Source: Myxococcota bacterium (GTDB lineage Bacteria > Myxococcota_A > UBA9160 > UBA4427). Taken from it: a stretch of 64,000 nt of DNA. This document shows positions 20,597-30,467 of this stretch, piece after piece; position 1 is the first letter of the stretch; each line of letters begins with the position of its first letter. Made by a program: the position numbers and the translations under genes. The notes beneath the pieces were generated by a model, which saw only the letters and a program-made list of their open reading frames with translations, was not told the origin of the DNA and did no database searches. The stretch is taken from the NCBI GenBank assembly GCA_029941885.1, contig JAPYTP010000005.1, positions 1 to 64,000 of the forward strand, given 5' to 3'.

Positions 20597-20655
20597 AGGG
20601 GATCGCCAGATGGAAGGAGCGCATGAATCGTGCACGAGCCTCAGGGAGACCTCCG

Positions 20656-21303
20656 ATGAACCCCCTCTCCGTTCGACTGACTCCGATCGCTCTCGTCGTG
20701 CTCACAGCCCTTCTGTCGGCGCCCGGCTGCCTCGGCGGTCTTGCGCGCACGATCTCGACCGTCGAGCTCCCACCGATGAGCTTCTCCCACGAGTCGGCAC
20801 CCATCGACGGGACGATCGAGTTGTGTCTCACGCCGAAATTACGGATGCGTCAATGGAACGTAGCGAGCCACCCCTTCAAGATTGATCTCGGGAGCCGGGC
20901 AGCGCTGAACCTCGAGATCCTCGCCAAGAGTGCCTTCCGGGAGGTGATCGTCTCCTTCGACCGCACCTGCGGATCGGCGACCGATCACCCCTGGCTGAGC
21001 GCGACCATCCTCGCCGCGAATCGCGATTGGGACTCGCTTTGGTCGACCGAGCAGAACACGACGATCACGATGGAGTTCGAACTCGCCGGAAGCGATGCGG
21101 GCCGCATCTGGTCGACCACCACGAGAGGCGACGTCACGACGTCGCCGCCGACCTATACCCAGCGACGCGTCCGCGCGGCGGAAGATTTCGGAGAAGCGCT
21201 GGGAGTCGCTCTCGAGCAGGGCTTCGACGAACTACTCGAGTCCGAAGAGGTGCGAGACCTGTTCCGCGCCGGCCCGAGCGAAGAGTCCGCCGAAGCCTCC
21301 TAG
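20656..21303 (+). CDS. Hypothetical exported protein, possibly lipoprotein
   Basis: MNPLSVRLTPIALVVLTALLSAPGC signal-like segment; no family recognised. Confidence 0.6.
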   Translation: MNPLSVRLTPIALVVLTALLSAPGCLGGLARTISTVELPPMSFSHESAPIDGTIELCLTPKLRMRQWNVASHPFKIDLGSRAALNLEILAKSAFREVIVSFDRTCGSATDHPWLSATILAANRDWDSLWSTEQNTTITMEFELAGSDAGRIWSTTTRGDVTTSPPTYTQRRVRAAEDFGEALGVALEQGFDELLESEEVRDLFRAGPSEESAEAS

Positions 21304-21344
21304 GGCCCTGATCCAGAGGATGTCTTCAGAGTCCGGTGATTATG

Positions 21345-22460
21345 TTAGTCAACCAGATACTTGTCCAGCTGCTGGTGGAAATGAGTGATTCGGCATTCAT
21401 GGGTGTTGTACAGGTTTCCCTCGTTCGCGAATGAATCCCGGGTCGCTCCGATCTCGTTCGAAATCGCGAGATCTTCCGCCATGATCCGATCCATCAGGCC
21501 CTGGCTTCGTGCGACGCTCGCGTCCCACTTTTCATAGTCCATGCCCGCCGGCGCCTTGCTACGACCGACCACATACCCCTGACATAGGGTCTGCTCAGCG
21601 TTGATCGGATGGACGGTGATCAGGTTCCCCTGATCCGGAAACATGTTGATGAAGGCCGTCGGAAAGAGGAGGTATTGGCAATCCGCCCACGCCTGGTGGA
21701 CGACGGGTTCGGGTACCGAGTCGATATCGAGTGCGGTGATCGGAACCACCATCATCGAATGGGCGGCGAGGCTCGCAAAGGTTCCACGCAGGGGCTCGAA
21801 GCCACCTCGCACGGTCCCCGTGTGGACCGTCGGTGTGTGCCATGCCTCGAGAAATCCCTCGAGCACGACCTTCCAGTTCGCATCGACCCGGTAGGTCGAC
21901 TCACTGTAGTATTTCCAGTCCTCCATGCCGTACCAGTCGAGTTCGTCGGCCAGCGGGCCCAGAAACTCGGAAAGCGGCTCCGCGATTTCGGGGTCCATAT
22001 GGATCCAGATCCAGCCGCCGTAGATTTCGACCCGGACGGGGGCGGCCCGCAGGCCTTCGAGATGGGCCGGATCGAAGCTCGCGCGCTCCGGCACGCCCAC
22101 GACGTTTCCGGTCGAGTCATATACGAATCCGTGGAAGGGACATTCGAAGGCACCGGACTCACAATGGCCACTCTCGGTCGCGAGTCGGGCCCCCCGGTGT
22201 CGACAGACATTGTGGAAGGCCTCGACGCTTGCGTCGGGCTGGCGAACGATCAACACCGATTGCCCAACGCGCTCCCAGACGATGAAATCGAAGGCCTCGG
22301 GGATCTGTTCAATCCGACCCGCGACGTGCCAGGTGCGCCGAAACAGCCTGTCACGCTCGAGAGCCAAGCGAGCGGGATCCGTATAGATCGTCGGATCGCC
22401 CCGGCTCGTTCCGAGTCGTTCCGATTGGTCAGCTCCATCGCCCCAGCGGATTTCGCCCAC
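21345..22460 (-). CDS. Aromatic ring-hydroxylating oxygenase, Rieske alpha subunit type
   Basis: Rieske CRHRG...CPFHGF; mononuclear-iron type EAWHTPTVH. Confidence 0.93.
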   Translation of the reverse strand: MGEIRWGDGADQSERLGTSRGDPTIYTDPARLALERDRLFRRTWHVAGRIEQIPEAFDFIVWERVGQSVLIVRQPDASVEAFHNVCRHRGARLATESGHCESGAFECPFHGFVYDSTGNVVGVPERASFDPAHLEGLRAAPVRVEIYGGWIWIHMDPEIAEPLSEFLGPLADELDWYGMEDWKYYSESTYRVDANWKVVLEGFLEAWHTPTVHTGTVRGGFEPLRGTFASLAAHSMMVVPITALDIDSVPEPVVHQAWADCQYLLFPTAFINMFPDQGNLITVHPINAEQTLCQGYVVGRSKAPAGMDYEKWDASVARSQGLMDRIMAEDLAISNEIGATRDSFANEGNLYNTHECRITHFHQQLDKYLVD

Positions 22461-22566
22461 GCTCTGATCCTCCTCATCGGTTTACCCACCCATGTTCCCA
22501 CCTCGCAGGGGACATCGCAAAGCGAGTCCGATCGGTCCAGCGACGGGTTCGAGGGCGGAGTGGCGC

Positions 22567-23337
22567 CTAGCGGAGGACACCACCTCCGTCGACGATGACG
22601 CCCTGCCCGTTCACGCGACTCGCGCGATCAGAACAGAGCCACACCGCGGTTTCGCCCACCTCCTCGGGCTTGCCGATCACACCGCCCGGAACCGTGCTCT
22701 CCAACACGGCCCGATAGTCTGGTCCGTTTCGTGACAGCGATTCTTCGAGCATCGCCGTCTCGGTGATCCCGGGGAGGACCGAGTTGCAGCGGATGAAATC
22801 TCCGGCGTACTCGGCAGCCACGTTCTTCATGATCCCGAGCACGCCGTGTTTGGCCGCGGTGTAATGCGGTTGGCCCGGTGCCGGAACCACGCCTGCACCC
22901 GACGAGGTGTTGCAGATCGCGCCGCGGCCCGACCCGAGGACTGGCTGGGTCAACATCTGCGCGATCTCGTGCTTCATGCAGAGAAAGACCGACGTCAGAT
23001 TCACGGCGATCATGCGTTCCCACTCGTCGCGAGGCATCTCGTGAAACTTGAAATGCCCGCTCGTGATCCCGGCATTGTTCATCGCCGCATCCAGCCGACC
23101 GAAGCGCGCAATCGTCGTCGCGACCATCTGCTCGACGGCCGCTTCGTCGGAGACATCCGTGCGGATGGCGATTGCCTCCCCACCGGCGCCTTCGATGGAC
23201 GCAACGGTCTCCTTGGCTCCCGCCTCATTCAGGTCGACCACCGCAACCTTTGCGCCCTCCCGGGCGAAGATCTCCGCAGTCGCGCGGCCGATTCCACTCG
23301 CCGCGCCGGTCACCAAAGCGACTCGTCCTTCGTGCAT
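22567..23337 (-). CDS. SDR family oxidoreductase
   Basis: RVALVTGAASGIGRATAE, NNAGITSG, YTAAKHG. Confidence 0.92.
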   Translation of the reverse strand: MHEGRVALVTGAASGIGRATAEIFAREGAKVAVVDLNEAGAKETVASIEGAGGEAIAIRTDVSDEAAVEQMVATTIARFGRLDAAMNNAGITSGHFKFHEMPRDEWERMIAVNLTSVFLCMKHEIAQMLTQPVLGSGRGAICNTSSGAGVVPAPGQPHYTAAKHGVLGIMKNVAAEYAGDFIRCNSVLPGITETAMLEESLSRNGPDYRAVLESTVPGGVIGKPEEVGETAVWLCSDRASRVNGQGVIVDGGGVLR

Positions 23338-23587
23338 GCCCATGCTTCGATCCCCCACTCCGCCCACCGGCGAAAAAGACGTGAATTGACTGGATTGTTC
23401 AGGTCCGAGAACGCCTCCAGCAACACTGGCCCTCCGTTCTCGGTGATCTTGACCCGCCGGCCACCCCTTTCGGCCAGAACGACCCTCTCGACCGCCGCAG
23501 ACTTTCTCTGCGTCTTTGTCTCCTCGTCGCGGAGGGCACCTGCTGGGTCGCAGCCGGGTTCCGGCCGCCGAATTCTCGAGACCCGGC

Positions 23588-24346
23588 TCAATGGTTCAAC
23601 GCGTGTCCCCCGTCGAGGTAGATCGTCTCGCCGGTCAAGAAGGGTATGTCTTCGCTGAATAGCGCGCCGATCAGACGCGCGACTTCCGCCGGCTCGCCGC
23701 CGCGCCGCATCGGCACGCGTTTTTTCAACCACGAAAGCGCCTCCTCGTCACTCCACATGGGTGTGAGGTCGGTCTTGATATACCCGGGCGCCACGTTGAG
23801 AACCGAGATGTTATCCCGCGCCCACTCGACAGCGAGCACCCGTGTCATCGCGCCGATCGCCGCCTTGGACGCACAATAAGCCAGCTGCTGGGCTGCACCG
23901 ATCTTGTCGAAGAACGAGCCCAAATTGATGATGATGCCGCGACCATTCGCCTTGAGATGCGGATAGATCTCCCTCGACGCGACCATGACCGCAGTCGCGT
24001 TCACTCGCATCACGGCCTCATATGCCGGAACGGTGAGTTCCGCGGTCGGACCTGTCGTATGGAGACCGGCATTGTTCACCAGGCCGATGATGGGTCCGAC
24101 GCTCGCAATGTCGGCGATCGCGGAGGCCAATGCCGCTTCGTCGGTAATATCGACGGCGATTCCACGGCCGGTCGGCACATCGCCCGTGCGCGAGAGTCCC
24201 ACGACCTCGAAATCTCGCCGCGCGAGTTCCTCTGCGACCGCCGCGCCGATTCCGCGGCTGGCACCTGTGATCACGATCTGGGGCCGGTCGCCCGGCTCGA
24301 TGGGTTCTCTCGGAGTTGACGGTCGTTTGGGCGATCGATCGGACAT
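23588..24346 (-). CDS. SDR family oxidoreductase
   Basis: IVITGASRGIGAAVAEEL, NNAGLHT, YCASKAA. Confidence 0.92.
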   Translation of the reverse strand: MSDRSPKRPSTPREPIEPGDRPQIVITGASRGIGAAVAEELARRDFEVVGLSRTGDVPTGRGIAVDITDEAALASAIADIASVGPIIGLVNNAGLHTTGPTAELTVPAYEAVMRVNATAVMVASREIYPHLKANGRGIIINLGSFFDKIGAAQQLAYCASKAAIGAMTRVLAVEWARDNISVLNVAPGYIKTDLTPMWSDEEALSWLKKRVPMRRGGEPAEVARLIGALFSEDIPFLTGETIYLDGGHALNH

Positions 24347-24536
24347 GGGGCGAGGGGACCCTTCGGGTTCGAGACGGGCTCGTTGGCAAGAAATTCGACG
24401 CTACTGCTTCGGGCGACGGACCCGCAACTGCGAATGCCGGCGACGCGGCGCGGGTTGTTCTACGGTCGACGAGCCCCGAAATTGACCTCCTACGATCCCG
24501 ATCCCCGGCGCTCCGCCGCCCAGATGCGAGCCCCCG

Positions 24537-26705
24537 ATGACCTCGGACACCCCGAGACCGAACCCCCAGCAATCCGACGCCGCAGACCCGCCCTTTCCTT
24601 CGCGGAAGGCGAGTGAGTTCACGCTCGCCGAGCTCGACCAGGCGTTCCAGGGATGGCTCGACGAACGAGCCCCCTCGCACGCACACTACAAGATCGAGCC
24701 GCCCGAGTTCGATGACAAACTCGAGCTCCTGCTCGCGCTCCAGCGTGAGCTCTTCGATGCCGGATGGGCCCGCTACGGATGGCCCGAGGAGCACGGAGGT
24801 CTGGGGGGAACGGTGCTTCACCGCGCGACCCTGGTCGAAGTTCTCGAACGCAATGGGTATCCGCCCCGCCATGTATTCGAACACCTCGACATTCTGCCCC
24901 CCGCGCTGGTTCGCTACGCACATCCCGCCACCCTCGAGAGGATCTTCCTACCGACCCTGCGCGGCGACGTGCTCTGGTGTCAGGGATTTTCGGAGCCGAC
25001 CGCCGGCTCGGACCTCGCGGCGCTCCGCACCCGAGCCCGCAAGGTCGATGGCGGCTATCAGCTCGATGGCCACAAGATCTGGACGAGTTGGGCCAAGTGG
25101 GCCACCCATTGCGTCGTCCTCGCAAGAACCGGAACGACCGAGGAGCGCCATCGAGGTCTTTCTGCCTTCATCATCGACATCGACGCCCCCGGCGTCAGCG
25201 TCGGTGGGATCAAACAGAGCAACGGGAGTATGGAACTCGGCGAGGTCTTCCTCGATGCGACCTTCGTACCCGACGAAGCCCGGGTCGGTGAAGAAGGCCA
25301 GGGTTGGGCGATCGCGATGCATATTCTGGCCGGAGAACGCGGTAGCTATACCTGGCTGCGCCAGAGCGAGATGTTGGCCCGGATCGAGATCCTCGCGCGT
25401 CGACCTGACGCGTACGACCATCGTGCGCGCCTCGGCGAAGCGTTGATCAAGCTGATCGCTCTGCGTTGTCGCGCGAGAGAAGTCATGGAGATCCTCGCAC
25501 GAGGAGATGAGCCTGGACCGGAATCCTCTGTATCGAAAGTCCTGGCGATCGACGCGGAGCAGTATTTCTACGAAGCCGCACGCGAGATCCTGTCTCCCGG
25601 CCTCGATCTGGGGACGGCGGAGGAGGTCGATTTCTGGCAGGAGCACTACCTCTATTCTCGTGCGGCAAGTGTATACGGCGGCTCGCGCCAGATTCAATTG
25701 AACGTGATTGGCAAATTGATGATCACTCGCGGCATCGGCGGGGGCGGCGCCTCGCCCGCGAGCGACGAGGTCGACGCGGTGCGCGCCAGTGTCGAAGAGG
25801 CGATCGAACAGTCGAGGACCGGACGCGAGGCGCTCATCGGGCTCGACTGGTGGTCCTTTGCTGCAGAGCCTCGAGACGAATTCGGCCGTGCCGCATTCTC
25901 AGCCTGGTTCGAGACTCAGGGCGCGACCCATGCGACGAGTCCCGCACTGGCCGGCGTTCGCGGTGCCGCGGTCTCCGCGGCGCTGTCGACGGAGCCGGAG
26001 ACGCTTGCCTGGGCGATCGGCCATCACGGAGAATTGTTGCTCGTGGTCGGAATGGACGCACAGACACAATGGATCGTCGAGGAGCGCGGTGACCGAATCG
26101 TCGCCCATCCGGCACTCGGTCTCCGTGCTGAACCCTCGGACGCGCTCGACGCAAGACTCGTCCAGCGTGTCCGGGTCGATCCCGCCCAGTCGATTTCGGT
26201 CGAGGTCGACGCCACCGGACAGGAACGCGCCCTTGCCCTCGCTCGGATCGCGGCAGCCCATGAAATCCTCGGGGCCTCCCGCTCGCTCCTCGCAAAGGCG
26301 ATCGAGCACAGCAACGAACGCGAGCAGTTCGGTCAGCCAATCGCCCGATTCCAGGCGATCCAACATCTCATCTCAGAATGTCAGATCGAGATTTCCTCCC
26401 ACGAAGCGGTGTGCCGCGCCGCGCTCGAAGAGTGGAGTGCTGGAGACGGCATCGATCTGGCCCGAATCGCCAAGGCTCAGGCAGGGCGCGACGGACGAAA
26501 TATCGCCCAACGCGCGCTCCAGTGTTTTGGTGCGATCGGATTCACCGACGAGCACGATCACCATCTCTACTCCCGCCGGATTCACACGCTCGACGTGATC
26601 TTCGGGAGCTATCCGGAATTGCGAGATGCTCTCGGTGCCAGCATGACCGAGAGCGGTTGCGCCCCGCGCTGTATCCAGGCCTGGCATCCAGCGAACGTCG
26701 GCTAG
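24537..26705 (+). CDS. Fused two-module acyl-CoA dehydrogenase
   Basis: N-module WCQGFSEPTAGSDLAALRTRA ... VYGGSRQIQLNVIGKLMITRG; second C-terminal ACAD-like module HSNEREQFGQPIARFQAIQHLISECQIEISS ... QCFGAIGFTDEHDHHLYSRRI. Confidence 0.92.
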   Translation: MTSDTPRPNPQQSDAADPPFPSRKASEFTLAELDQAFQGWLDERAPSHAHYKIEPPEFDDKLELLLALQRELFDAGWARYGWPEEHGGLGGTVLHRATLVEVLERNGYPPRHVFEHLDILPPALVRYAHPATLERIFLPTLRGDVLWCQGFSEPTAGSDLAALRTRARKVDGGYQLDGHKIWTSWAKWATHCVVLARTGTTEERHRGLSAFIIDIDAPGVSVGGIKQSNGSMELGEVFLDATFVPDEARVGEEGQGWAIAMHILAGERGSYTWLRQSEMLARIEILARRPDAYDHRARLGEALIKLIALRCRAREVMEILARGDEPGPESSVSKVLAIDAEQYFYEAAREILSPGLDLGTAEEVDFWQEHYLYSRAASVYGGSRQIQLNVIGKLMITRGIGGGGASPASDEVDAVRASVEEAIEQSRTGREALIGLDWWSFAAEPRDEFGRAAFSAWFETQGATHATSPALAGVRGAAVSAALSTEPETLAWAIGHHGELLLVVGMDAQTQWIVEERGDRIVAHPALGLRAEPSDALDARLVQRVRVDPAQSISVEVDATGQERALALARIAAAHEILGASRSLLAKAIEHSNEREQFGQPIARFQAIQHLISECQIEISSHEAVCRAALEEWSAGDGIDLARIAKAQAGRDGRNIAQRALQCFGAIGFTDEHDHHLYSRRIHTLDVIFGSYPELRDALGASMTESGCAPRCIQAWHPANVG

Positions 26706-26706
26706 T

Positions 26707-27363
26707 TCAGGGCGACCGTCTGTCCCGACGCGCCGCGGCGACCATCGCTCGACGTGCGGGTGCAAAGCCCGGTCCGCTATGGACTTCGAAGAGCGCCTTC
26801 GTCACGTCATAGTGATTCGCGAGGCCGCCGCGCTCGACGCGTTCGATCGGCCCATCGGGATAGCTCAATCCGAGTCGGCACGTGAGGTCCATATCCTCCG
26901 CGGTCGCGAGCCCCTCGTCGAGAAAACGCAGGGCATCATTGTATTTGGGTCGAACGAGACGGTCGATGATCCGCCCCGCCTGGTCGGCACAGACGGCCAC
27001 CTCGAGTCCCGCAGACTCGAAGACGCCCCGAGCCACTTCGATCGCGGACGCTCGGGTGCCCGGCTGACGCACGAGTTCGATCAGGTTCGAGGGCGGATCG
27101 TCCCCGTTCCGATAGCGTGCGAAACCGAGCACGTTGCTTCCCTCTCGCCCCACGTCCTCACCCGTATGCACCCCGAGGCACTCGATCCCGAGTTCGACGA
27201 GAATCGCATCGCGACCTTCCTCCGGGCGATAGTCGGCGCCACCGAGATAGAGGATCACGTCGCTCGGACTACCCGTGTCCGAAGCGGCCTCGATAAAAGC
27301 GTCTCCGGCTGGAAAGGATCGGCTCTCCGCGTTCTGAACGATCGCATAGGTCATTCTCGTCAC
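26707..27363 (-). CDS. 3-hydroxyacyl-CoA dehydrogenase-like protein lacking a recognisable NAD-binding motif
   Basis: GRIIDRLVRPKYNDALRFLDEGLATAEDMDLTCRLGLSYPDGPIE resembles the 3HCDH C-terminal domain; N-half has no GxGxxG; GTGA overlap with the upstream gene (alternative ATG at 27354). Confidence 0.75.
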   Translation of the reverse strand: MTRMTYAIVQNAESRSFPAGDAFIEAASDTGSPSDVILYLGGADYRPEEGRDAILVELGIECLGVHTGEDVGREGSNVLGFARYRNGDDPPSNLIELVRQPGTRASAIEVARGVFESAGLEVAVCADQAGRIIDRLVRPKYNDALRFLDEGLATAEDMDLTCRLGLSYPDGPIERVERGGLANHYDVTKALFEVHSGPGFAPARRAMVAAARRDRRSP

Positions 27364-28238
27364 TCGCTCCCGAACATCTTTGCACCCTCGTACGTATAGA
27401 AGCCCCGTCCACTTTTTCGGCCGAGGTGACCTGCCGCCACCATCCGCCTGAGCAGCGGCGGCGCTGCCGCACGGGGATCGAGAGTGATCGGATAAAAGGC
27501 TTCACAAAGCCGAACCTGGGTGTCTAGACCGATCATGTCGAGCAACTCGAGCGGGCCCATGCGGTAGCCGAGACCGACCTTGAGAGCGCGATCGATCTCC
27601 TCGGGCGCCGCGACGCCAGCCTCGACCGCCCGAATCGCATCGTTGTTGAAGGGTACGACGAAGGCATTCAGGATGAACCCCGGCTTGTCCTGAGTCTCCA
27701 CCGGCTTCTGGTTCATCGCCTCGGCGAAGTGCCAGACCGTCTCGAAGGTTGTCCTCGACGTATTCATGCCGGCGGATATTTCGACCAGCTTCATCAATTG
27801 CGCAGGCAGACAGAAATGCATCCCAACGACGCGATCCTGTCGATCGACGGCAGAGGCGATCTCGCTAATCGAGAGGGTCGAAGTATTCGAGGCGAAGATC
27901 GTCTTCTCGGAACAGACCCGATCGAGCTTCGCAACCAGTTCCTGTTTGACTGACAGGTCCTCGAAGACCGCCTCGATCACGAGATCGCAATCCGCGAGTT
28001 CGTCGAGCTTCGTCGTTTTCGACATGCGTCGGAGAATCTCGGTCCGCTCACTCGCCTCGAGCTTCCCCCGTTCGACGGATCTACCGAAGAACCCGACGGT
28101 CTCGACTTCAGCCTGGTCTAGCGCCGCCTGGGACACGTCGAAGGAAACGGTGTCGAAACCGCCGCGGGCCGTAGCGATCGCGATTCCTGCCCCCATCGTT
28201 CCCCCGGCGCCACAGACACCGACCTTCCGAATCGTCAT
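27360..28238 (-). CDS. 3-hydroxyacyl-CoA / 3-hydroxybutyryl-CoA dehydrogenase
   Basis: KVGVCGAGGTMGAGIA, VGMHFCLPAQLMKLVEI, GLGYRMGPLELLDMIGLDT. Confidence 0.93.
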   Translation of the reverse strand: MTIRKVGVCGAGGTMGAGIAIATARGGFDTVSFDVSQAALDQAEVETVGFFGRSVERGKLEASERTEILRRMSKTTKLDELADCDLVIEAVFEDLSVKQELVAKLDRVCSEKTIFASNTSTLSISEIASAVDRQDRVVGMHFCLPAQLMKLVEISAGMNTSRTTFETVWHFAEAMNQKPVETQDKPGFILNAFVVPFNNDAIRAVEAGVAAPEEIDRALKVGLGYRMGPLELLDMIGLDTQVRLCEAFYPITLDPRAAAPPLLRRMVAAGHLGRKSGRGFYTYEGAKMFGSE

Positions 28239-28317
28239 CGTTTTCGAGACCTCTTCCCGCTCCACAGCGAGTTCCCTTTGCGCGCTCCTCGGAGGCTACG
28301 ACCAGAGTCCAACGAGT

Positions 28318-29487
28318 CTATTTCTTGTGGCGAAAGCTGCGTCCGATCAACTGGCGATGGACCTGGTTCGTCCCCTCCCAGATCTGGGTGACCTTGGCGT
28401 CGCGCATGAGCCTCTCGACGCGATAGTCCGCCATGTATCCATAGCCGCCGAAGATCTGGACGGCCTCGGTGGTCATCTTCATCGCCAGATCCGAAGCACG
28501 AAGTTTCGCAATCGACGCCTCCATCGAAAAATCTTCGACCCCACCGTCCACCAGTTCCGCGACGTAGTCGAGCCATCGCTCGACCATCGCGAGCTCCGCT
28601 GCGAGGTCCGCGATCGTGAATTGATTGCCCTGGAAGTCGATCACCCGCTGGCGGGACTGCTCGCGTTCGTTCGCGTAGGCGATCGCGTCCTTGAATGCCG
28701 CCCGCGCGATCCCGATTGCATGAGCCGCGATGCTCGGTCGCGACGTATTGAGCGAGGCGAGCAGAATCTTCAGCCCCTCTCCCGGTTCGCCAATCAGGTT
28801 TGCCCGCGGAATACGAGCACCCTCGAATGCCAGCCCGACCGTCGACGAAGCCCGATGGCCCATCTTGCGTTCCTTCGAGACGACGCTGAGACCCGGTGTC
28901 CCCTTCTCGACCACCGCGACCGAGATCGATGCCCGGGCGTCCTCGATCTCGTTCCATTTCCCGAAGAGCAGGATCCGGTCGGCGACGTCGCCGCTCGAAA
29001 TGAACGTCTTCGAACCCTCGATCACGATCTCATCGCCGTCCGGAACGAAACGCGTCTTCATGCCCGTCGCGTCCGAGCCCGCCGTCGCTTCGGTGATCGC
29101 GAGCGAGGCCAGTCCCCCTTCGGCGATACAGGGCAACAGGCGTGCCTTCTGCTCTTCATTGCCGAAGTCGATCAGCGGCTTCATGCCATGAAAGTTGGTC
29201 GCAAAGGTGATCCCGGTCGAAGCACAGGCCTCGGAGATCGTCTTCACGACCTCTAGATAGAGTGCGTACGATGAGGGTGCTCCGCCGTAGGCCTCGGGCA
29301 CGAAGATCGCGTTCAGTTCGAGTTCGCCCAGGGCCTTGATATTCTCCCACGGAAATTCGCCAGACTCATCGAGGCGAGCCGCATTCGGGGCGATGACATC
29401 GTCCGCGACACGCTGGACCTGTTCGAGGAAGGCGCGCTCCTCGTCGCTCCAGCGGCGGCTGCGATCGATCTGCTCGAAGATCTTCAT
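28318..29487 (-). CDS. Acyl-CoA dehydrogenase
   Basis: SLAITEATAGSDATGMKT, KERKMGHRASSTVGLAFE, IFGGYGYMADYRVERLMRDAKVTQIWEGTNQVHRQLIGR. Confidence 0.94.
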   Translation of the reverse strand: MKIFEQIDRSRRWSDEERAFLEQVQRVADDVIAPNAARLDESGEFPWENIKALGELELNAIFVPEAYGGAPSSYALYLEVVKTISEACASTGITFATNFHGMKPLIDFGNEEQKARLLPCIAEGGLASLAITEATAGSDATGMKTRFVPDGDEIVIEGSKTFISSGDVADRILLFGKWNEIEDARASISVAVVEKGTPGLSVVSKERKMGHRASSTVGLAFEGARIPRANLIGEPGEGLKILLASLNTSRPSIAAHAIGIARAAFKDAIAYANEREQSRQRVIDFQGNQFTIADLAAELAMVERWLDYVAELVDGGVEDFSMEASIAKLRASDLAMKMTTEAVQIFGGYGYMADYRVERLMRDAKVTQIWEGTNQVHRQLIGRSFRHKK

Positions 29488-29494
29488 CGTCTCG

Positions 29495-29672
29495 CTAGTC
29501 GTCCTTGCATTCGGGCTCGCGATTCTCCTCGAGAGCCACCAGTCCCTTCTCCGCATCGCCCGATCGGTAGGCGGGCAGCGAGAGGTCGGCTTCGATCCTC
29601 ACTCCCTCCGCGAGCAGCCCGGTCGATTTCCCGGATCGCCGCGTGGTCCCGCCGCGATCGGCGGACGGTCAT
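29495..29672 (-). pseudogene. 3' remnant of an enoyl-CoA hydratase-like gene with a frameshift
   Basis: HAAIREIDRAAR in one frame, then EGVRIEADLSLPAYRSGDAEKGLVALEENREPECKDD* in the next (crossover near 29600); resembles typical ECH C-termini ending ...SxDAxEGxxAFxEKRxPxFK. Confidence 0.5.
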
Positions 29673-29687
29673 GGCCTCACCTTCCGC

Positions 29688-30467
29688 TCAATGTCCGAAG
29701 CGGTCGGCGTCTGGCGGTCGCTTCTCGCCGAAGGACGCAGACAGCTCCTGGCTCTCGTCGCTGTCGAGATAGGGGCGGAGCAGGAGATCGTGCGCCATGC
29801 GCGAGAGACCCCCGACGCCGCCATGGCGAGCGTTGAAAGCCGCCTTGATCGACGCCAGCGCATAACTGCCGCGGTCGGCGATTTCGAGCGCGAACTCGGT
29901 TGTCGCAGTGGCGAGTTCCTCGTCCGGAACGACCCGATTGATCAAACCGATCGAGAGCGCTTCCTCCGCCGAGACCCTCGAATTGCAGAACCACATCTCC
30001 TTGGCCTTCTTCTTGCCGATGAGATCCTCGAGGTACCAGGTCCCATAGCCGGCATCGAAGGAGCCCATCATCGGCCCGACCTGCCTGAAAACCGCGCTCT
30101 GCTTGGCGATCGTCACATCACATACGCACTGAAGGACGTTGCCCCCTCCGACCGCATATCCGTTCACGCTCGCGATCACCGGCTTCTGGAGCCGATCGAT
30201 CGACTCGTAGATCTCGAGGGTCGGGAGCACGCCCGCGTAGAGGTGGGTGTCGGGCATTCCCGTCTTGCGACCGCCGATGCAGAAGAACCGGTCTCCAGAT
30301 CCCGTCAGCACGACGACCCGCGTTCGCGTTTCTCGACGGATCTCGTTGATGCAGTCACGTAATTCGTGGCACATCTCGTGGGTGAACATGTTGCCGTCAT
30401 CGGGGCGGTTGAGGGTGATGCGCCCGATCGGGCCGTCTTCTTCGTAGAGGATCGTTTCGAAGGCCAT
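29688..30467 (-). CDS. Enoyl-CoA hydratase/isomerase family protein
   Basis: MAFETILYEEDGPIGRITLNRPDDGNMF, VNGYAVGGGNVLQCVCDVTIA. Confidence 0.9.
   Translation of the reverse strand: MAFETILYEEDGPIGRITLNRPDDGNMFTHEMCHELRDCINEIRRETRTRVVVLTGSGDRFFCIGGRKTGMPDTHLYAGVLPTLEIYESIDRLQKPVIASVNGYAVGGGNVLQCVCDVTIAKQSAVFRQVGPMMGSFDAGYGTWYLEDLIGKKKAKEMWFCNSRVSAEEALSIGLINRVVPDEELATATTEFALEIADRGSYALASIKAAFNARHGGVGGLSRMAHDLLLRPYLDSDESQELSASFGEKRPPDADRFGH

Noticed and set aside
27766-29256. 496-aa plus-strand ORF
   Set aside because: Antisense to the 3HCDH and ACAD genes; low-complexity shadow ORF.
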